A DNA stretch of 64,000 bases, taken from the NCBI RefSeq assembly GCF_036289405.1, contig NZ_JAYFFI010000010.1, forward strand, positions 1 to 64,000, given 5' to 3'. Positions 51,291 to 59,552 of the stretch are shown one piece after another. The position numbers and the translations under genes are program-made. The notes under the pieces were generated by a model. That model was not told the origin of the DNA. It saw only the letters and a list, made by a program, of their open reading frames with translations, and made no database searches. Position 1 is the stretch's first letter. Every line of letters starts with the position of its first letter. This stretch comes from Pseudoramibacter faecis. Its GTDB lineage: Bacteria; Bacillota; Clostridia; Eubacteriales; Eubacteriaceae.

Positions 51291-52433
51291 ATGATTAATC
51301 AAGACAAACAACATTTTCAGGAAATCGGGCATCTCGGCTTCGGCCTGATGCGCCTGCCTAAGGTTGCCGGCAGCGATGCCGAGATCGATTTGGAGCAGAC
51401 CAAGGCCATGGTCGACCATTTTATGGCCGCCGGCCTCAATTATTTTGACACGGCTTATGTTTACGGCGACGGCCGATCGGAGGATGCGGCCCGCAAGGCT
51501 CTGGTAGAGCGTTACCCCCGGGAATCCTTTAAACTGGCGACCAAGCTTTGCGCCTGGATGGGCTGTGAGGACGAAGCCTCGGCCAAGCAGGAGTTCTATA
51601 CCAGTCTGGAACGCACCGGTGCCGGCTATTTCGATTTTTATCTGCTGCACTCGATCAAAGAAGACAACCTCGACAAATACGACGACTATGGCATCTGGGA
51701 CTTTGTGAAGGAGCAGAAGGCAAAAGGGCTGATCAAGCACTGGGGCTTTTCGTTTCACGACAAGCCGGGCCTGCTGGATAAGCTTCTGACCGACCACCCG
51801 GACGTGGATTTTGTGCAGTTGCAGCTCAATTATGCCGATTGGGACGATCTGAAGATTTTATCCCGGGCGAATTACGAAGTGGCCCGCGCCCACAACGTGT
51901 CCATCGTCGTGATGGAGCCGGTCAAGGGCGGACTTCTGGCCGATCCGCCGGCGCCGGTGGCTCAAATTTTAAAGGAAGCCAATCCGGCCGCATCGCCGGC
52001 CTCCTGGGCAGTGCGCTTTGCCGCCTCGCTGGATGGGGTGATCACCGTGCTTTCCGGGATGTCCACCCTCGAACAGATGGACGACAACCTGAGCTATATG
52101 CGGGCTTTCAAACCCCTGTCCACCGAGGAGCAGCGGGTGATTGCCCAGGCACAGCAGGCCATCGCGGATATTGACTCGATTCCCTGCACCGCCTGCCATT
52201 ACTGCATGCCGGGCTGCCCGATTGGCATGCCGATCCCCGATATTTTCACGGCGATGAATAAGGAAATTCTCTACCATAAAACGGAAGATGCCAAGGCGGC
52301 CTATGCCTTTGCGACAGATAAGGTCGGCACCAGGGCCTCGGATTGCATTGCCTGCGGCCAGTGCGAAGATGCCTGCCCCCAGAATATCCATGTGATCTCT
52401 CGCTTGGAGGACAGCGCCGCTGCACTGGAGTAA
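51291..52433 (+). CDS. Aldo/keto reductase with C-terminal 4Fe-4S ferredoxin domain
   Basis: The first ~280 residues form the AKR barrel: LGFGLMRLPK, YFDTAYVYGDGRSEDAARKAL with catalytic Asp and Tyr, ATKLC with Lys, and LLHSIKEDN with His. The C-terminal ~90 residues carry CTACHYCMPGCPIGMPIP and CIACGQCEDACPQNI, two 4Fe-4S motifs. This fusion is common in Clostridia and suggests electron transfer between ferredoxin and an organic carbonyl, but the substrate is unknown. GGGAGAAAAAGG precedes the ATG; 380 residues. Confidence 0.9.
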   Translation: MINQDKQHFQEIGHLGFGLMRLPKVAGSDAEIDLEQTKAMVDHFMAAGLNYFDTAYVYGDGRSEDAARKALVERYPRESFKLATKLCAWMGCEDEASAKQEFYTSLERTGAGYFDFYLLHSIKEDNLDKYDDYGIWDFVKEQKAKGLIKHWGFSFHDKPGLLDKLLTDHPDVDFVQLQLNYADWDDLKILSRANYEVARAHNVSIVVMEPVKGGLLADPPAPVAQILKEANPAASPASWAVRFAASLDGVITVLSGMSTLEQMDDNLSYMRAFKPLSTEEQRVIAQAQQAIADIDSIPCTACHYCMPGCPIGMPIPDIFTAMNKEILYHKTEDAKAAYAFATDKVGTRASDCIACGQCEDACPQNIHVISRLEDSAAALE

Positions 52434-52450
52434 ATCAGGAGGGTATCCCC

Positions 52451-52546
52451 ATAATCGATTTGCTGAAGAATGTGCTGCTGCTGAGAATCGCCGCCGGGAT
52501 TGTGGCGATTTTCGCGATTGTCGGTCCGGTATTTCTTTTGCGTTGA
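52451..52546 (+). CDS. Possible small hydrophobic peptide behind the reductase gene
   Basis: AGGAGG at 52437-52442 has no ATG at the right distance; the codon there is ATA (52451), followed by a hydrophobic 31-residue frame (IDLLKNVLLLRIAAGIVAI and FAIVGPVFLLR) ending in TGA. A TTG at codon five could also start it. It looks like a one-pass membrane peptide that may have lost its ATG by a G-to-A change, or that uses a rare start. Low certainty. Confidence 0.3.
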   Translation: MIDLLKNVLLLRIAAGIVAIFAIVGPVFLLR

Positions 52547-52583
52547 TCTCAGGTGATTTGCGTCGTTCGCAAAAAAGCAAAAT

Positions 52584-52636
52584 AAAAAGGATGTGTCCAG
52601 GATTTTGGGTACATATCAATGGGCACATCCTTTTTT
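52584..52636. terminator. Bidirectional terminator/repeat between convergent genes
   Basis: AAAAAGGATGTGTCC (52584-52598) pairs with GGGCACATCCTTTTTT (52621-52636), so it can serve both strands. The loop has TGTCCAG-N6-GGGTACATATCAA (52594-52619), which is closely related to 5751-5776. Confidence 0.8.
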
Positions 52637-52647
52637 GATGACGATTT

Positions 52648-53361
52648 TTAAAACTTGCTCAGAAACCAGTCGCGTTTTAAGAACATCACGACGATAAGCA
52701 GGACCTGTGCGGCGAAAGAGAGTACCACGAAGAGGTACTGCCCCCGCATCAGGAAGGCGCCGGCTAGGCAGTTGAGCAGAATCTGCAGCCAGCTCGAGGC
52801 GGCGACGGCTATGCCAAAGCCGACGGACCTGATTTTGGACGTGGCGGCGATGTAGGGGATGATCCCGTTGGGGATCCCCGGAATCAGGCAGGCCATGCCG
52901 AAGACAAATTCCGGCTTGCTGGAGTTGATCTTACTCATGATCCAGCTGTCCTTGTTGCGCGAGGTAAAGTGATGGGTCAGGCGGTCGCCGACCTGCCTGG
53001 CAAAAATAAAAACCAGACAATTGCCGGCCACAAAACCGAAATAACACATGAAAAACGCCTTCCACCAGCCGTAAATCAGGCCGGCGGCGATCTGGATAGC
53101 CATTCCCGGGATCACGATGCTGATCACCTGAATGATCGAAAACAAAACGATCACGAGAATGCCGTGCCACTGGCCCTGACGCTCGAGATAGGCGGCGATT
53201 TGATGCTCGTCGCCTTTTTGCAGCAGGCGGAAGAGCGGCGGAAAGGTTTTGACCGCGTTGCCGAAGGCGAGCCAGGTCAATAAAATCAGAAGGACCAGGC
53301 AGGCAAAGGTAAAGAGATGTCGCCAATTTTTTTTGATGTAATTTTTTATAGAAGCCCCCAT
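52648..53361 (-). CDS. TVP38/TMEM64 (VTT domain) membrane protein
   Basis: The 237-residue DedA-related protein has a core SIIQVISIVIPGMAIQIAAGLIYG and GFVAGNCLVFIFARQVGDR that mark the VTT domain, and a later FGMACLIPGIPNGIIPYIAA segment. Proteins of this family act in membrane lipid handling. Single gene, transcribed toward the bidirectional terminator. Confidence 0.85.
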   Translation of the reverse strand: MGASIKNYIKKNWRHLFTFACLVLLILLTWLAFGNAVKTFPPLFRLLQKGDEHQIAAYLERQGQWHGILVIVLFSIIQVISIVIPGMAIQIAAGLIYGWWKAFFMCYFGFVAGNCLVFIFARQVGDRLTHHFTSRNKDSWIMSKINSSKPEFVFGMACLIPGIPNGIIPYIAATSKIRSVGFGIAVAASSWLQILLNCLAGAFLMRGQYLFVVLSFAAQVLLIVVMFLKRDWFLSKF

Positions 53362-53853
53362 AAATGATCCTTCCAGTAGTCTGGCGGGTTGCCGTGCTGA
53401 ACGTAAATAATAATTTATATTATATTATTGAATCGTCAGATGTCAAGCGCGGCGGATAGTTCCCGGCTGAAAAAGCGCCCGGATTTTCAGAAAAGCCGTT
53501 GCCGTTTGACGGCAGCGGTCTCATCCTTTATAATGAAGACAATCATCAAAATGCCATTTTGGCAGGCCGTCACCAAGCACAAGGTGACGCGCCCAAAAAT
53601 CGCCGAGACAAAACGCGGACGCCCATCAGGAGCGTTGCGCCTTTCAATCGAGCGTTATTAAACCATCAAAGCGTACTACTGACCGCGAGGCCGCACCCCG
53701 AGCAGGAAGTTGGTTATGCACCGAGCACCGTTTGTTTCGAGGGTCCCTCGATTCGGCGGGCCATGCACACTTTCGTCTGCCGGCGGAAGTTTTTTTATTG
53801 CGCGGCGGCGCGGCCGAAACCGCCGGGCAGCGAACCGGCATCAGGAGAAAGTT
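53362..53853 (+). promoter_or_regulatory. Promoter and long leader of the nitrogenase-like/hyp operon
   Basis: A strong promoter, TTGACG (53507-53512), 17 bases, TATAAT (53530-53535), predicts a ~310-nt leader before the first gene. The leader starts with a TGCCA-TTT-TGGCA stem and then a perfect hairpin CGTCACC-AAGCACAA-GGTGACG (about 53566-53588). Further on are GCACCGAGCACCG direct repeats, a GAGGGTCCCTC palindrome and a T run at about 53790-53796. I match it to no known riboswitch class. AT-rich sequence (53405-53435) lies upstream of the promoter. Nothing here looks like a gene. Confidence 0.6.
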
Positions 53854-54597
53854 ATGATTAAAATCGCCGTTTACGGCAAGGGCGGCATCGGCAAATCCAC
53901 GGTCACCAGCAATCTGGCGGCAGCCTTTGCCCGATTCGGGAAAAAAGTGATTCAAATCGGCTGCGATCCCAAGGCCGATTCCACCATCAATTTATTGGGC
54001 GGCGAGCCGCTGACCCCGGTGATGAACCTGCTGCGGGAGGATGCGGCGCCGGAAACCCTCGAAGCCATCTCGGCCCGGGGCTTCGGCGGGGTGCTCTGCA
54101 TCGAGACCGGCGGCCCGACCCCGGGGCTCGGCTGTGCCGGGCGGGGCATTATTGCCACCTTCAATATTCTGGAAGAGTTGGATCTGATCGCCCGGGAAGC
54201 GCCGGACGTGATTCTCTTTGACGTGCTGGGGGATGTGGTTTGCGGCGGGTTTGCCGCGCCGATCCGCGAGGGCTATGCCGACCGCGTGCTCATCGTGACC
54301 TCCGGCGAGAAGATGGCCCTTTACGCGGCGGACAATATCTGCACGGCGGTGCGCAATTTTGAAGACCGGGATTACGCGCAGATGGGCGGCATTGTGCTCA
54401 ACCGGCGCAATGTGCCGGACGAGGAAGCCAAGGTGCGCGCCTTTGCCGACCAGCGGGGGCTCGCGGTTATTGCCGACATTCCGCGAAGCGATGCCATCAA
54501 CACCTGCGAGGATCGGGGAATGACGGTTATCGAAGGGGCGCCGGAGGCGCCGATCAGCGGGATTTTCACCGGCCTGGCCCAAAGATTATGGAACGAG
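53854..54597 (+). CDS. Nitrogenase Fe-protein-like ATPase (NifH superfamily), copy 1
   Basis: All NifH hallmarks are present: P-loop GKGGIGKST, IGCDPKADST, the cluster Cys in GGPTPGLGCAGRG and again in VLGDVVCGGFAAP. These two Cys per subunit would hold a 4Fe-4S cluster between two subunits of a homodimer that passes one electron per ATP cycle to component 1. The 247-residue length is short next to NifH (about 270-290) and fits the nitrogenase-like (group IV-type) branch. The ATG at 53854 follows AGGAGA. It heads the operon; the next gene is a component-1-like protein eight bases away. Confidence 0.9.
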
Positions 54598-54604
54598 GAG
54601 CGCC

Positions 54605-55936
54605 ATGACGACAGCCGTCAATAGCCAACCAGAAGCGATTTATTTCACCGCGGCGCAGCTCTCCGCCCGGGGAAAGGCGGATATTCCCGGTGCGCTCATC
54701 AGTCATACCCGGCTGATTTACAGCTCGCCGGCAACTTTGGCTTATAATTCTCCCGGGGCCGAGGGCTTTGGTGTCAAGCGAGCGGGCCTCGCCGTGCCGG
54801 AGTCGGTGATGCTCATCGTTTCGCCTGGGTGCTGCGGGCGCAATACCTCGGCGCTCTCGGAGCTGCCGGCCTATCGCCATCGTTTTTTTTACCTGACGAT
54901 GGACGAAACCGATCTGGTTACCGGGCGGCATCTGACCAAGATTCCCCAGGCGGTGTGCGAGGTGGTGGAAAGCCTTTCCCAAAAGCCCGCCGTGGTGATG
55001 ATCTGCATCACCTGCGTGGATGCGCTCCTTGGCACCGATATGGAGCGGGTGTGCCGCAAGGCGGAAGCCGCCGCCGGCGTGCGGGTGCGGCCGTGCTATA
55101 TGTACGCGCTGACCCGGGAAGGGCAGCGGCCTCCGATGGTGCACGTGCGCCAGTCGCTGTATTCGCTGCTCGAGCCGGTGGGGCGCCGGGGCACCAGCGT
55201 GAATCTGCTGGGCTATTTCACGCCGCTGACGGATGACTGCGAACTTTACGGTTTGCTGCGGCAGGCCGGGGTCAGGCGGATCCGGGAGATCAGCCGGATG
55301 GCGGATTTCGCAGCTTTTGAGCGCATGGCGGAGGCCAATTTCAACCTGGTGTTAAACGCTGAGGCGCTGCCCGCCGCCGCCGACCTTGAGAAGCGGCTGG
55401 GCATGCCCTTTATCGCCCTGATGCGGCTTTATCAGATCGACAAAATCGAAAGCCAATATACGGCGCTGGGGCGGGCCCTGGAGGTGAACTTTGATTTCGC
55501 GGCGGAGCGGGACCGGGCGATGGCTGCGCAGACGGTGCTTAAGAAGGCCCATCCCGGCTTGACCTTTGCCGTCGGCGAGGTACAAAATGCCAATCCCTTC
55601 GAGCTCGCCCTGGCGCTGCTGCAGGCGGGCTTTGCGGTGTCGGAGATTTTCGGCACGGTGATGCCGGAGGTGTATCCCTGGATCGAGGGCATTGCCGAGC
55701 GCAGCCCGGGCACGCGCATTTATTCCAATCTGGAACCGTCGATGCTGTATTACGCGACGCCGGTGCGCCCGGACATCACCATCGGCGCCGACGCGACCTA
55801 TTATCACCCCGATGTGCCGAATCTGCGCTGGAACGACGAAGCCCAGCCCTTCGGCTTTGCCGGGCTGCGCCGGTTTTACGAAGGGGTGACGGCCGCGCTC
55901 GCAAAGGCGAAAACGAAGGAAAGGAGCCCGCGATGA
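54605..55936 (+). CDS. Nitrogenase component-1-like protein (NifD/NifE superfamily), A
   Basis: The 443-residue protein has the oxidoreductase/nitrogenase component 1 fold with repeated Rossmann-like domains. Possible cluster ligands are Cys76/Cys77 (SPGCCGRN) and Cys134/Cys137 in ICITCVDALLGTD; the second matches the P-cluster Cys before the IGDD motif. There is no clear equivalent of the NifD Cys275/His442 pair that holds FeMo-cofactor. The later part has the VMPEVYPWIEG and LEPSMLYYA stretches. Its ATG follows the NifH-like stop by seven bases and its end overlaps the next gene. Confidence 0.8.
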   Translation: MTTAVNSQPEAIYFTAAQLSARGKADIPGALISHTRLIYSSPATLAYNSPGAEGFGVKRAGLAVPESVMLIVSPGCCGRNTSALSELPAYRHRFFYLTMDETDLVTGRHLTKIPQAVCEVVESLSQKPAVVMICITCVDALLGTDMERVCRKAEAAAGVRVRPCYMYALTREGQRPPMVHVRQSLYSLLEPVGRRGTSVNLLGYFTPLTDDCELYGLLRQAGVRRIREISRMADFAAFERMAEANFNLVLNAEALPAAADLEKRLGMPFIALMRLYQIDKIESQYTALGRALEVNFDFAAERDRAMAAQTVLKKAHPGLTFAVGEVQNANPFELALALLQAGFAVSEIFGTVMPEVYPWIEGIAERSPGTRIYSNLEPSMLYYATPVRPDITIGADATYYHPDVPNLRWNDEAQPFGFAGLRRFYEGVTAALAKAKTKERSPR

Positions 55937-56970
55937 AAGGCTTGCGAAAAGTGCTCACCCCCTTCGCGCCGGACCAGTCCGGGGCGGTGTCGGTGCTTTA
56001 CGAACTGGGGGGCATCATCGTCGTCGTCGACGCCGGCGGCTGCACCGGCAATATCTGCGGCTTTGACGAGCCTCGCTGGCTGTCTCAGAGAAGCGCGGTG
56101 TTTTCCGCCGGGCTTCGGGACATGGATGCCATCATGGGGCGCGACGACCGCCTGATCGACAAGCTGGCCCTGGCCTGTGACCGGATCGAGGTGCATTTTG
56201 TGGCGCTGGTCGGCACGCCGGTGCCTGCGGTGATCGGCACGGATTTTCGCGCGTTAAAACGCATGGCCGAAAAACGCACGGGCCTGCCGGTGATCAGCCT
56301 GCCGACGGACGGTATGGCGCTTTATGATCGCGGGGCGTCCGCCGCCTTCGCGGCGCTGTTCGAGACCTTTGCCGAGCCCGGAGAGGCGGTAGCCGGACAC
56401 GTCGGAGTGCTCGGGGCCACGCCGTTAGACATGGACGCCAAAACCCTTGAAGGCTTGTCGCAGGCGCTTAAGGCCGAAGGCTTTCGGGAGATCGTGACCT
56501 ACGGCATGGGGGCAAATCTTCCCGATGTGTGTCGGGCGGCTTGTGCGGAGAAGAATCTCGTCGTCGCGCCGTCAGGGCTTGAGGCGGCACGCCGGCTTGA
56601 AGCGCGTTTTGGGACGCCCTATGAAGTGGCTTATCCGGCCGCTGTCAAGCTTGCAGGCGGGTCGGAAGCCCGCGGCCGGCGGGTGCTCGTCGTGCATCAG
56701 CAGGTGGCGGCGAATACCCTGCGCGAGCAGCTTTTGGCGGCGGGCGCGGCCTCGGTGACCGTCGGGTGCTGGTTCATGATGGATCCGGCGCTGACCCAAG
56801 CGGGGGATGTGGCTTTGGCGGAGGAGGACGATTTCACCGAGCTTGCGGCGGGCGGCGGCTTCGATATGATTGCGGCCGATCCGACGCTCGAGCCGCTGGC
56901 GCCGGATTTTAACGGCGAATGGCTGCCCTTTCCGCATTTTGCCCTTTCCGGAAAGCTGGGACAGGGATGA
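55933..56970 (+). CDS. Nitrogenase component-1-like protein (NifK/NifN-like), B
   Basis: 345 residues, shorter than its neighbour. Cys37 and Cys42 lie in DAGGCTGNICGFDEPRW. At the position of the second conserved Cys, before the IGTD motif, it reads GTPVPAVIGTD (residues 94-104), so that cluster ligand is lost. The pair A/B thus probably holds an asymmetric cluster. The protein overlaps A by four bases and hypF by four (ATGA), so all three are coupled. It could be the partner subunit of A in an A2B2 complex. Confidence 0.75.
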   Translation: MKGLRKVLTPFAPDQSGAVSVLYELGGIIVVVDAGGCTGNICGFDEPRWLSQRSAVFSAGLRDMDAIMGRDDRLIDKLALACDRIEVHFVALVGTPVPAVIGTDFRALKRMAEKRTGLPVISLPTDGMALYDRGASAAFAALFETFAEPGEAVAGHVGVLGATPLDMDAKTLEGLSQALKAEGFREIVTYGMGANLPDVCRAACAEKNLVVAPSGLEAARRLEARFGTPYEVAYPAAVKLAGGSEARGRRVLVVHQQVAANTLREQLLAAGAASVTVGCWFMMDPALTQAGDVALAEEDDFTELAAGGGFDMIAADPTLEPLAPDFNGEWLPFPHFALSGKLGQG

Positions 56971-59291
56971 GCGGCGTGGTTACCTGGCGGCTGCGGGTGT
57001 ACGGCATCGTGCAGGGGGTGGGCTTTCGCCCCGCGGTGAGCCGGCACGCGGCGCGCTTCGGCATCACCGGCAGCGTCTGCAACAAGGGCCCCTACGTGGA
57101 GATTCTGGCCCAGGGCCGGATTGAGGCGGTTTCGGCCTTTGCCGCGGCGGTTGAAAACGAGCCGCCCCGGCGGGCGGCCATCCTCAAGCTGGACCATCAA
57201 AAGGTGAGTGATGCGCCAACCTATCCCACGTTTGACATCGTCGAGAGCGAAAAGACAGCCGGGGAGATTTATATCTCGCCGGACATCGCCATCTGCGACG
57301 ACTGCGCGGCAGAACTTGCCGATTCGGCCAACCGCCGCTATCAGCATCCCTTTATCAATTGCACCTGCTGCGGCCCGAGGCTGACGATTCTCGACGCGCT
57401 GCCCTACGACCGGGAGCGCACCAGCATGGCGGCCTTCCCGATGTGCGACACCTGTGCGGCGGAATATCACGATCCCGAAAGCCGGCGCTACGATGCGCAG
57501 CCGGTGTGCTGCAACGACTGCGGCCCCGAGGTTTATGTCATCGGGCAGAATCTCAAAGGCGGTGCGGCAATCACAGCCGCCCGCCGGGTGATCGCCGGCG
57601 GCGGGGTGGTCGCGGTCAAGGGGATCGGCGGCTTTCATCTGTGCTGTGACGCGACGGATCAGGCGGCGGTGATGCGCCTGCGGCAGCGCAAGCACCGGCC
57701 GGCCAAACCCTTCGCGGTGATGGCGCGGGATGTGGCGGCGGCCGAGCGGGAGTGCGCGATCGGAAAGACCCAGCGCATCGTGCTCACCGGACACCAAAAG
57801 CCCATCGCGCTGTTGCCGAAAAAGGCCTCTGGCCGCGCGGCGGCTGCGGTGGCCCCCGGGATGCCGACGCTGGGGCTCATGCTGCCCTACGCGCCGATTC
57901 AGCTGCTGCTCTTTAATTATGACGATTGCGGCGACGCGGTGGCAGTGCCCGATCTTCTGGTGATGACCAGCGGCAACGTGTCCGGAGCGCCGATTTGCCG
58001 AGACGATGCCGAGGCGGCGCAGGAGCTGGGGGATCTGTGTGATTTGATCCTGTCGAATGACCGGCCGATTCGCACCCGGGCGGACGACAGCGTTATGGAT
58101 TTTCTGGACGGCGCTCCCTACATGGTGCGCCGCTCCCGAGGCTACGCGCCGCTCCCGGTGATGTGCTCCCAGCCGCTGACCCATCAGGTGCTGGCGGTCG
58201 GCGGGGAACTCAAAAATACCTTTTGCATCGGTAAGGGGCCGCTGTTTTATCCCTCGGCCTACGTCGGGGATCTGGCCGATGTGCGCACGGTGGCCGCCCT
58301 CAAGGAAAGCATCGCCCGGATGACCGCCCTGCTCGAAGCGGCACCGGAGGCGGTGGCCTGCGATCTGCACCCGCGCTACGAATCGAGCCGGGTCGCGATC
58401 GGGCTGGGGCTGCCGGTGGCGGCGGTGCAGCATCATCATGCGCATATCGCGGCCTGCCTGGCGGAAAACGACGCGGCCGGTCCGGTGATTGGTCTCGCCT
58501 TCGACGGCACGGGCTACGGTCCGGATCACACGATTTGGGGCGGGGAAATCCTCATTGCCGACTGTCGGGGTTATGAACGGGTCGGCCATGTCGTTCCCTT
58601 TAACCAGGTCGGCGGTGACGCGTCGGCCCGGGAAGGCTGGCGCATTGCGGTCGCCCTGCTCTACGACCTCACGAAGGACGCCGGGGCGGCGGCTGCCTGT
58701 GCCGCCGATCTCGGCCTGTGCGAAGCCGCCGCGGCAAAAGCCCAATGCGCGATGATCGACCGCCGGATGAACACGGTGACCTCGACCAGCGCCGGGCGCC
58801 TGTTTGACGGCGTTTCGGCGATGCTGAGCCTGTGCCGCCAGTCGACCTTTGAAGGCGAGGCGGCGATCGCGCTGGAATTTTGCGCCGAGGGCTGGCGGGG
58901 TGACGCTCCGGGTCTGGACGACAGCCCACTCATTTTGCAGGGGTCGGGTGGCCTGCTGCTCAACACGCCGGCACTGGTGCGCCGGGTCCGCGACGGGATC
59001 GCGGCCGGCCGGCCGGCGGCCGAGCTGGCCTATGGCTTTCACGCGGGGCTGGCGGCGCAAGCCGCGGCGGCCTGCGGAAAACTGCGCGAGTCGCGGGGGC
59101 TTGCCACCGTGGCGCTGTCCGGCGGGGTGTTTCAAAACAAGTTACTGACGCGACTCACCCGGGATGCCCTTGAGGCGCGGGGCTTCACGGTGCTGGTGCA
59201 TCATCTGGTGCCACCCAACGACGGCGGCCTTGCGCTGGGCCAGGCGGTGATCGCGGCGAGCCGGCTTGAAGCCGGGGCGCTGTCAAAATAA
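56967..59291 (+). CDS. hypF: Carbamoyltransferase HypF
   Basis: HypF moves the carbamoyl group from carbamoyl phosphate to the end Cys of HypE on the way to the cyanide ligand. The domains are in order: acylphosphatase (VQGVGFRPAV, residues 12-21), two zinc fingers (CDDC, CTCCGP, CDTC, CCNDCGP, about 110-190), a YrdC-like domain, and a Kae1-like carbamoyltransferase with HHHAHIAACL, GLAFDGTGYG and the late VALSGGVFQNKLL. 774 residues, normal. It starts inside the stop of the component-1-like gene. Confidence 0.95.
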   Translation: MSGVVTWRLRVYGIVQGVGFRPAVSRHAARFGITGSVCNKGPYVEILAQGRIEAVSAFAAAVENEPPRRAAILKLDHQKVSDAPTYPTFDIVESEKTAGEIYISPDIAICDDCAAELADSANRRYQHPFINCTCCGPRLTILDALPYDRERTSMAAFPMCDTCAAEYHDPESRRYDAQPVCCNDCGPEVYVIGQNLKGGAAITAARRVIAGGGVVAVKGIGGFHLCCDATDQAAVMRLRQRKHRPAKPFAVMARDVAAAERECAIGKTQRIVLTGHQKPIALLPKKASGRAAAAVAPGMPTLGLMLPYAPIQLLLFNYDDCGDAVAVPDLLVMTSGNVSGAPICRDDAEAAQELGDLCDLILSNDRPIRTRADDSVMDFLDGAPYMVRRSRGYAPLPVMCSQPLTHQVLAVGGELKNTFCIGKGPLFYPSAYVGDLADVRTVAALKESIARMTALLEAAPEAVACDLHPRYESSRVAIGLGLPVAAVQHHHAHIAACLAENDAAGPVIGLAFDGTGYGPDHTIWGGEILIADCRGYERVGHVVPFNQVGGDASAREGWRIAVALLYDLTKDAGAAAACAADLGLCEAAAAKAQCAMIDRRMNTVTSTSAGRLFDGVSAMLSLCRQSTFEGEAAIALEFCAEGWRGDAPGLDDSPLILQGSGGLLLNTPALVRRVRDGIAAGRPAAELAYGFHAGLAAQAAAACGKLRESRGLATVALSGGVFQNKLLTRLTRDALEARGFTVLVHHLVPPNDGGLALGQAVIAASRLEAGALSK

Positions 59292-59339
59292 AAATCAGCA
59301 ACAAAAATCGATCAATAAAGAAAAAAGAAGGAGACAAAG

Positions 59340-59552
59340 ATGTGTGTAGGATTGCCGGCTCGTGTGGTCAGGCTCAAGGATAAAGACACGGCGGTGGTGG
59401 ACGCGTCGGGAGCGAAGCGGGAAGTTTCCGCGGCGCTGCTCGAGACGTTAGCCCCCGGGGATTACGTGATGGTGCACGCTGGGGCGGCCATCGCCAAAAT
59501 CACCGGCGACGACGAGGATGAAGCGGCGGATCTGCTGGAGAATCTGCTGTGA
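59340..59552 (+). CDS. hypC: HypC/HybG family chaperone
   Basis: 70 residues beginning MCVGLPARV, with the essential Cys2 that carries the iron intermediate in complex with HypD. AAGGAGAC precedes the ATG. It overlaps the hypD start by four bases. Confidence 0.95.
   Translation: MCVGLPARVVRLKDKDTAVVDASGAKREVSAALLETLAPGDYVMVHAGAAIAKITGDDEDEAADLLENLL

Noticed and set aside
53536..53853. Molybdenum-cofactor or NiCo riboswitch in the leader
   Set aside because: I could not match the conserved blocks of either class; only generic hairpins are seen.
53854..56970. F430 (CfbC/D) or methylthio-alkane reductase (MarHDK) genes
   Set aside because: The family is related, but the company of HypFCDE and TM1266, and the absence of other F430 genes or of MarB, give no support for either assignment.
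56697..59135. An 812-codon open frame antisense to hypF
   Set aside because: It mirrors hypF, which has full domain content; long antisense frames are expected in GC-rich genes with strong third-position bias. No ribosome site or known domain was seen.
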